Part shown: in pieces, positions 59,059-64,000 of the stretch
Position numbering within the stretch: position 1 is the stretch's first letter
How the letters are laid out: every line of letters starts with the position of its first letter
Assembly (NCBI GenBank): GCA_030824075.1
Contig: JAVBYJ010000009.1
Span: 46,694 to 110,693 of the forward strand
From: Geothrix sp.
GTDB lineage: Bacteria > Acidobacteriota > Holophagae > Holophagales > Holophagaceae
Reading direction: 5' to 3'
Length of the DNA stretch: 64,000 nt
Notes under the pieces: model-generated
The model's input: only the letters and a program-made list of their open reading frames with translations
Databases searched by the model: none
What the model was told of the DNA's origin: nothing
Made by a program: the position numbers and the translations under genes

Positions 59059-60054
59059 TCAGCCGTGGCTCCAGATGAGTGTGGAACCTTCGCGATTGGC
59101 GTCGGTAAAGGCTTTGGCGACGCGCCGCAAAGCCGACTTAAGGGTCATGTCTTTTCCGTCCGGAAGCCAGAGTGTGGCTCCGGTTGGATGGTTCCCTACG
59201 GTGTCGCGGAGGCGCGTCAGCAGCACTTCTGCACCTGAATCGCTGGTGTGCGGCAAGAGCAGCAGGTACTGATCGGCTGACAGTTCCACCAGGAGATCCT
59301 CACCGCGCAGATGTCCCGCGGCGGCGGCGAGTCGGCCCTTGGTGCCCGCCACCATGGGTTGCGACCACAGCGCGAGGACCATGGGCTCCCTCCGGCGCCG
59401 GGCCATGAAGAGCGAGGCGCGCATCCAGATGTCGAGGTAGCGGCGGTTGGGGAGGCCTGATCGCGCGCTCTGCAGGGCACTGTCTTCCACGATGGCGCTG
59501 CTGAGTTCCAGCGCATCCAGAGCTGACTGCAATTCCTGCTTGAGGTTTTCGGATTCCAGCGCGCGGGCCATGAGGTGACCCATGGTCTTCAGGAGGGACA
59601 GCTCGGCGCGGGTGAACACGCGGGGCGCGTGATGCTGCACGCACAGGGTGCCGTGGGCGCGGTTTCCCACCATCAAGGCCACTCCCGCGTAGGCTCGGAG
59701 GCCGAGTTCCAGACAGCCGGAGGACTTGCGCCAGCGGGGCTCCGCCGCCGAGTCCCTGATGGTGAGCGGTCGGTCGGGATGGGCGATCACGAAGGGGCAG
59801 AAGCCCTTCTCCGGCGCCTGGAAGACGCCCTCCATGCTCGCGCGAGGGCTCACCGCCCACCAGAACACCTCGTAGCCCAGTCCCGTCACCCGGGTGAGCA
59901 GGGCGCGGTCTACGCCAAGGGCCTGTACCAAGAGCGCGAGGCCGTGCTCGAAGAGCCGGGCGGAGTCTGCATGACTCTCATGCAGCAGATCGGAAAGTGC
60001 TTCCAGATGGTCCGAAGTCCCTGTGCGACGCTTGATTGGCTTGGGCACTACCAC
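59059..60054 (-). CDS. GAF-domain protein with degenerate GGDEF-like C-terminus
   Basis: A 331-residue cytosolic protein. A GAF domain spans about residues 20-170 (HADSARLFEHGLALLVQALG to LLKTMGHLMARALESE) and could bind a small ligand or sense redox state. A C-terminal GGDEF-like fold follows (NRRYLDIWMRASLFMARRR, then DLLVELSADQYLLLLPHT), but the GGDEF signature is missing, so cyclase activity is not expected. No output domain is attached. Its start is supported only by reading-frame length; no clear ribosome site. Upstream lies the tandem repeat of 60110-60465. Confidence 0.75.
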   Translation of the reverse strand: MVVPKPIKRRTGTSDHLEALSDLLHESHADSARLFEHGLALLVQALGVDRALLTRVTGLGYEVFWWAVSPRASMEGVFQAPEKGFCPFVIAHPDRPLTIRDSAAEPRWRKSSGCLELGLRAYAGVALMVGNRAHGTLCVQHHAPRVFTRAELSLLKTMGHLMARALESENLKQELQSALDALELSSAIVEDSALQSARSGLPNRRYLDIWMRASLFMARRRREPMVLALWSQPMVAGTKGRLAAAAGHLRGEDLLVELSADQYLLLLPHTSDSGAEVLLTRLRDTVGNHPTGATLWLPDGKDMTLKSALRRVAKAFTDANREGSTLIWSHG

Positions 60055-60109
60055 TGCAGTCTCCGGAAGGTGCCTCTAGGGTGCCCAGCTTTTCCCAGGG
60101 CGCAAGGCT

Positions 60110-60465
60110 TACCAGCTGACGACGCGGAGGCTAGGACTCACTTCCACTCGGCATGGCCTGCGGCCATGACCGAGGTGCCGTGCCGCGTGAGGGGCCAGAC
60201 CTCCGATAGTCGCCCTACCAGCTGACGACGCGAAGGCTGGGACTCACTTCCACTCGGCATGGCCTGCGGCCATGACCGAGGTGCCGCGACGCGAGGGGGG
60301 GCCAGACCTCCGATAGTCGCCCTACCAGCTGACGACGCGGAGGCTTGGACTCACTTCCACTCGGCATGGCCTGCGGCCATGACCGAGGTGCCGTGCCGCG
60401 TGAGGGGCCAGACCTCCGATAGTCGCCCTACCAGCTGACGACGCGAAGGCTGGGACTCACTTCCT
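60110..60465. repeat. Tandem 106-bp repeats copying the 3' end of the Nfu-type gene
   Basis: Starts of near-identical units lie at 60110, 60216, 60323 and 60429 (spacing 106, 107, 106). Each begins with the 36 bases that form the last codons of the adjacent Nfu-type gene, then carries about 70 noncoding bases including a hairpin (CATGGCC-GCA-GGCCATG). The fourth unit is the gene's own 3' end. Differences among copies are few, so the duplication is recent. Confidence 0.9.
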
Positions 60466-60970
60466 CTTGAAGGAGCCCCTCGATGTATCGGAGGGTGCCG
60501 CTGGTGGAGGAGGGGCAGGAGCCGCAGGCGCCGTGGTAGCTGATCTGGAGGGTCTGGCCATCGAAGGAGATGACCTCTAGGCCGCCACCGTCGCCCGCCA
60601 GGCCTGGGCGGATGCGGGTGTCCAGCAGCTGGTTGATGCGTTCCAGGGTGGCATCGGCATCGCCACTGAGCACCTGCGCGGCGTCTCCTGTGTCGTTTTC
60701 GGGCAGCTTGAGGTCTTCGATCGCCTCGCAGATGGGATCGATGAGATCGCTCCACTCCGCGGAGGGTTCCTTGTTCACGGTGACGAAGCGATCCATGTAG
60801 AAGACGGACGTGACCTTGCCCAGGCCAAAGAGGCAGGACCCCAGGGGATCGCCCACGGCCGCGCCGAAGTCCTTGAAGGATCGGGATCCGGCCTTGAGGA
60901 TGGCTGGATGCACCAGGAACTTCAGGGCGTCGGGATTGGGGGTGGGTTCGATGTTGATGACCTTGGGCAT
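60428..60970 (-). CDS. Nfu-type iron-sulfur cluster carrier
   Basis: A 180-residue protein combining an Nfu N-terminal domain (INIEPTPNPDALKFLVHPAI) and a NifU-type C-terminal domain with the cluster-binding CGSC in YHGACGSCPSST. Such proteins receive Fe-S clusters and pass them to target proteins. GGGAG six bases before the ATG supports the start. Its 3' end has been copied three times downstream (60110-60428), so the surroundings are structurally unstable, though the gene itself is intact. Confidence 0.92.
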   Translation of the reverse strand: MPKVINIEPTPNPDALKFLVHPAILKAGSRSFKDFGAAVGDPLGSCLFGLGKVTSVFYMDRFVTVNKEPSAEWSDLIDPICEAIEDLKLPENDTGDAAQVLSGDADATLERINQLLDTRIRPGLAGDGGGLEVISFDGQTLQISYHGACGSCPSSTSGTLRYIEGLLQEEVSPSLRVVSW

Positions 60971-61035
60971 GGCGGGCTCCCGGTAAAGTTTACCAAATTC
61001 GTCAAGATTTACGAGCCGTATCCTGGACCCATGAG

Positions 61036-61163
61036 CATGGAGCAGGAGCGGAATGCCACTTTGGCGAAGCCGAAGCCGGGCAGGCGCGGCACAGGAGGTG
61101 CCGCGTGAGGATGGAGCAGGAGCGGAATGCCACTTTGGCGAAGTCGAAGCCCTTGGGTGGAGG
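61036..61163. repeat. Direct repeat at the start of the Dph6-like gene
   Basis: GGAGCAGGAGCGGAATGCCA and the following bases to GCGAAG recur after 73 bases (first copy from about 61036, second from 61109). Each is followed by a GAGGTGCC segment; the second copy contains the ribosome site of the Dph6-like gene. A CGCGGCAC/GTGCCGCG hairpin lies in the first unit. No other gene fits the 200 bases between nfu and this gene. Confidence 0.7.
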
Positions 61164-61169
61164 TGCCGT

Positions 61170-61838
61170 GTGACCCGACCTAAGGCCCTGCTGAGCTGGT
61201 CCAGCGGCAAGGACGCCGCCTGGGCGTTGCATGTGCTCCGGTTGGCCGGGGAGGTCGAGGTGGTCGGCCTCCTCACCACCACCAATGCCGCGTTCGACCG
61301 TGTGGCCATGCACGGGGTTCGCGACACCCTGCTGGAGGCCCAAGCCGAAGCCGCGGGGCTACCCCTCTGGAAGGTGCCGCTGCCCTGGCCCTGCCCCAAT
61401 GAGGCCTACGAGGCGCGCATGGCCCAGGCCTGCGCCGAGGCGGTGAACCAGGGCATCGAGACGATGGCCTTCGGCGACCTGTTCCTGGAGGATGTGCGCG
61501 ACTACCGCATCCAGAAACTGACGGGGACCGGCCTGCAACCCCTCTTTCCCATCTGGAACCCGGATACGACCTCTCTCGCCCGGGACATGATGGCGGCCGG
61601 TCTGAAGGCCACGCTGGTATGCGTGGATCCGAAGGTCCTGGAGGCATCTTTCGCTGGCCGTGACTTCGACGAGGCTCTGTTGGCGGACCTGCCCCCATCC
61701 GTGGACCCCTGCGGGGAGCGGGGCGAATTTCACACCTTCGCCTGGGACGGGCCCATGTTCCACCGCCCCGTACCAATCGGACGCGGTGCGGTGGTGGAAC
61801 GGGATGGATTCGTTTTCGCGGATCTGGTTCCCGTATGA
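61170..61838 (+). CDS. Dph6-like ATP pyrophosphatase (adenine nucleotide alpha hydrolase)
   Basis: A 222-residue enzyme of the N-type ATP-pyrophosphatase superfamily. The PP-loop motif SWSSGKDAAWALH binds ATP; GDLFLEDVRDYR and PLFPIWNPDTTSLARDMM are typical of the diphthine-ammonia ligase-like branch found also in bacteria. As bacteria lack diphthamide, the substrate is unknown. The GTG at 61170 with GGAGG six bases upstream decides the start. It overlaps the following gene by four bases (ATGA). Confidence 0.85.
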   Translation: MTRPKALLSWSSGKDAAWALHVLRLAGEVEVVGLLTTTNAAFDRVAMHGVRDTLLEAQAEAAGLPLWKVPLPWPCPNEAYEARMAQACAEAVNQGIETMAFGDLFLEDVRDYRIQKLTGTGLQPLFPIWNPDTTSLARDMMAAGLKATLVCVDPKVLEASFAGRDFDEALLADLPPSVDPCGERGEFHTFAWDGPMFHRPVPIGRGAVVERDGFVFADLVPV

Positions 61839-63310
61839 ATGGGCTGAAGCCCAGAGGGGCCACCCTGATGGACCCAGGGAAACCGCTCATCCTGGTGACC
61901 GGGGCCACGGGCTACATCGGCGGCCGTCTGATGCCCCGCCTCCTGTCGGCGGGCCACAGGGTGCGCTGTCTTGCGCGCAATCCCGAGCGGATGGCGGGCC
62001 GGAACTGGCCCGGGGCCGAACTGGTCCAGGGCGATGTATCGGATGCCGCGTCCCTCGAACCCGTCCTCCAGGGTGTGTCGCAGGCCTATTACCTGGTTCA
62101 CGCCATGGCGGAGGATCGCCCGGATTTCCGGGGGCGGGATCTGCGCCAGGCCCTCACCTTCGCCGAGGCCTGCGCGAAGGCGGGGGTGCGGCGCATCATC
62201 TACCTTGGCGGGTTGGGGGATGCCACGCGCCACCGCAGCGAGCATTTGGCCAGCCGCCAGGAGGTGGGCGCCGCCCTGGGTTCGACGGGCGTGCCGGTGC
62301 TGGAGTTCCGCGCCGCGGTGATCGTGGGCAGTGGCAGCGCCAGCTTTGAGATGATCCGCCACCTGACCGAACGGTTGCCCGTGATGATCACGCCGCGCTG
62401 GGTGAACACGCGCTGCCAGCCCATCGGCGTCCGCGACGTGCTGGCCTACCTTGTCGAGGCCCTTGAGCATCCGGAGGTGACGGGGATCTTCGAGATCGGG
62501 GGCCGGGACGTCCTCGATTACCGGCGGATGATGCTGGGTTATGCCGAGGTCCGAGGCCTGCGCCGACTCATCATCCCCATGAATGTCCCCCTGCCGGTCC
62601 TGTCGGTGCTCTGGGTGGATCTGGTGACCCCCATCCCCCTGCCCCTGGCGGGACCCCTGGTGGAAGGCATGGGCACCGAGGTGGTGGTGCAGGATCCCCG
62701 GGCCCTGGAGGTCTTCCGGGTGAAGCCCATGGGCTACCGCGAGGCCCTGGCGCTGGCCCTGCAGCGCCTGGACGAGGACGCGGTGGAGACCACCTGGGCT
62801 TCCAGCCTGGCGGGCGGGCCTGAGGGGCGGGCGCTGGGCTCCTACGAGGGCATGCTGCTGGAGCGGCACCATCGGTATGTCAAGGCCCCACCCCACGCGG
62901 TGTTCCAGGCCTTCTGCGCCCTGGGGGGCGAGAACGGCTGGCCCGCAGGCAACTGGCTGTGGCAGATCCGGGGGCTGTTGGACCGCGCCGTCCGTGGTGT
63001 GGGGATGCGCCGGGGGCGACGGCATCCGAAGACCTTGCGTGTGGGCGACCCGGTGGATTTCTGGCGGGTGGAAGCCCTGGAACCGGATCGGCTCCTGCGC
63101 CTCCGGGCTGACATGAGGGTGAATGGCCATGCCTGGCTCCAGTTCACCGTGCGGCCGGAAGGGGCAGGCTCGCGACTGGAGCAGACCGCCTTCTTCGAGC
63201 CCCATGGCCTGCTGGGCTTGCTCTACTGGTATGCGGTCCTGCCCTTCCACGTTTTCGTCTTCCCCGCCATGATCCGCGCCTTGAAGCGCCGGGCCGAATC
63301 GGGCATGTGA
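61835..63310 (+). CDS. NAD(P)-binding oxidoreductase with DUF2867 domain
   Basis: A 491-residue protein. The N-terminal Rossmann domain has the motif VTGATGYIGGRLMPRLL and resembles atypical SDR/NmrA-type proteins. The C-terminal 170 residues (HHRYVKAPPHAVFQAFCALGGENGWPAGNWLWQIRGLLD) form a DUF2867/START-like domain. The pairing is common in this family of poorly characterised oxidoreductases. The ATG overlaps the previous stop; an internal ATG at 61868 is an alternative start. Substrate unknown. Confidence 0.87.
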   Translation: MNGLKPRGATLMDPGKPLILVTGATGYIGGRLMPRLLSAGHRVRCLARNPERMAGRNWPGAELVQGDVSDAASLEPVLQGVSQAYYLVHAMAEDRPDFRGRDLRQALTFAEACAKAGVRRIIYLGGLGDATRHRSEHLASRQEVGAALGSTGVPVLEFRAAVIVGSGSASFEMIRHLTERLPVMITPRWVNTRCQPIGVRDVLAYLVEALEHPEVTGIFEIGGRDVLDYRRMMLGYAEVRGLRRLIIPMNVPLPVLSVLWVDLVTPIPLPLAGPLVEGMGTEVVVQDPRALEVFRVKPMGYREALALALQRLDEDAVETTWASSLAGGPEGRALGSYEGMLLERHHRYVKAPPHAVFQAFCALGGENGWPAGNWLWQIRGLLDRAVRGVGMRRGRRHPKTLRVGDPVDFWRVEALEPDRLLRLRADMRVNGHAWLQFTVRPEGAGSRLEQTAFFEPHGLLGLLYWYAVLPFHVFVFPAMIRALKRRAESGM

Positions 63311-63332
63311 CAATCGCCTCTGGACGGTGACC

Positions 63333-64000
63333 ATGTTCGATGCGCAACGGGATGCCTGTGTGGCTGCGGCCCAGGCCGGCGGCAAGGTGCTGCTGGGCTA
63401 TTTCCGCAAGCTCGACCCCAACACCATCACCGAGAAGACCAAGAACGACGTCGTGAGCGAGGCTGATCGTGACGCCGAGGCCGCCATCCGCGCCGAATTG
63501 GATTTCCGGTTTCCCCAGTACGGGTTCATAGGCGAAGAGGGCGGGGCATCGGGAGATGCGGAACGCCGCTGGATCGTGGATCCCCTGGACGGGACCCTGA
63601 ACTTCGTCCAGGGCTTTCCCCACTGGTGCGTCTCCGTGGCCCTGTGGGACGCGGAAGGTCCCGTGGTGGGCTGTGTGCTGGATCCCCTGCGCGACGACTG
63701 CTTCCTGGCCGTGCGAGGCCTGGGCGCCACCTGGAACGGCAGGCCCATGCGCGTGTCGCAGCAGGCGGGCCTGGACGGCGCCTTCCTAGCCACGGGCTTC
63801 GCCTTCCAGCTGGGCGACCGCTGGCCGAAGTTCAACGCGGCCCTGGGCCGCGTGTTCCCAAGGGCCAAGGGCATCCGCCGCGCCGGCAGCGCCGCGCTCG
63901 ATCTCGCCCACGTCGCCGGCGGCATCTTCGACGGCTACTTCGAGCTGGGCCTCAAGCCCTGGGACCTCGCCGCCGGCGTGCTGCTGGTGCAGGAGGCCGG
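63333..64000 (+). CDS. Inositol monophosphatase family protein (3' end beyond window)
   Basis: The first about 222 residues of a SuhB-type phosphatase. The metal-binding motifs are FIGEEGGASG near residue 60 and VDPLDGTLNFVQGFP near residue 85; a second aspartate motif, KPWDLAAGVLLVQEAG, lies at the window edge. The enzyme dephosphorylates myo-inositol phosphates or related sugar phosphates. The gene continues past base 64000, so the end is missing. A ribosome site is weak; the ATG at 63333 gives the normal N-terminus. Confidence 0.92.
   Translation, partial: MFDAQRDACVAAAQAGGKVLLGYFRKLDPNTITEKTKNDVVSEADRDAEAAIRAELDFRFPQYGFIGEEGGASGDAERRWIVDPLDGTLNFVQGFPHWCVSVALWDAEGPVVGCVLDPLRDDCFLAVRGLGATWNGRPMRVSQQAGLDGAFLATGFAFQLGDRWPKFNAALGRVFPRAKGIRRAGSAALDLAHVAGGIFDGYFELGLKPWDLAAGVLLVQEA

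Noticed and set aside
60110..60465. CRISPR array
   Set aside because: The units are 106 bp, contain gene 3' ends and have no unique spacers of regular length.
60351..60755. Extended minus-strand frame over the 106-bp repeats
   Set aside because: It reads the nfu gene out of frame, and the repeats explain its length.

Overview
The window is GC-rich chromosomal DNA from a Gram-negative bacterium: it encodes lpxB, an Mla-type lipid ABC system, TonB/ExbD and many exported proteins. Three tandem FtsX-type permeases of about 800 residues belong to the class first described as duplicated permeases in Acidobacteria. Together with c-type cytochromes and the overall style, this suggests an Acidobacteriota member, perhaps of the Holophagae (Geothrix-like). 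That placement is an inference; no rRNA gene is present.

Layout. 0-3.6 kb: two c-type cytochromes, then the alpha and beta subunits of a thiamine-diphosphate 2-oxoacid dehydrogenase E1. 3.6-10.5 kb: an orphan hybrid histidine kinase, then a LytS/LytTR two-component pair whose operon appears to begin with a previously uncalled 51-codon peptide gene. Divergent from it is a full-length lantibiotic dehydratase (LanB). The intergenic region carries a textbook LytTR operator. 10.5-13.4 kb: an mlaE-mlaF-mlaD-like operon behind a sigma-54-type promoter. 13.5-19.2 kb: a HEAT-repeat lipoprotein candidate, an EEP-family phosphodiesterase, a CsbD stress protein, a methyltransferase, and a divergent AraC regulator/SDR pair. 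19.2-31.4 kb: a sigma-54-promoted efflux operon (HlyD adaptor, three permeases, one ATPase) ending in its own NtrC-type regulator and kinase. 31.4-32 kb: an IS5-type transposase remnant, two cassette-like repeats with tRNA T-arm-like ends, and initiator tRNA-Met. 32-50.7 kb: mostly housekeeping genes (M1 peptidase, pyrF, a B12-binding radical SAM protein, PilZ protein, purL, glnA, amidase, AraC regulator, purQ/purS, an alkyltransferase-like protein, lpxB). 50.7-52.8 kb: a lower-GC patch of small unfamiliar genes. 52.8-64 kb: Ig-like repeat protein, TonB/ExbD, metallo-hydrolase, a fused alpha-beta E1 dehydrogenase, a GAF protein, a tandem 106-bp repeat derived from the 3' end of an Nfu-type gene, a Dph6-like ATPase, an NAD(P)-binding protein and a truncated inositol-phosphatase gene.

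The most interesting unit is at 5.1-10.5 kb. A leader-like peptide with no cysteine ends in Ser/Thr at every second residue. It appears co-transcribed with a LytS/LytTR pair and is divergent from LanB, and a paired LytTR-box lies upstream of lanB. No LanC cyclase or dedicated peptide exporter is visible. A self-regulated dehydrated-peptide system, possibly a signalling one, is a reasonable hypothesis.
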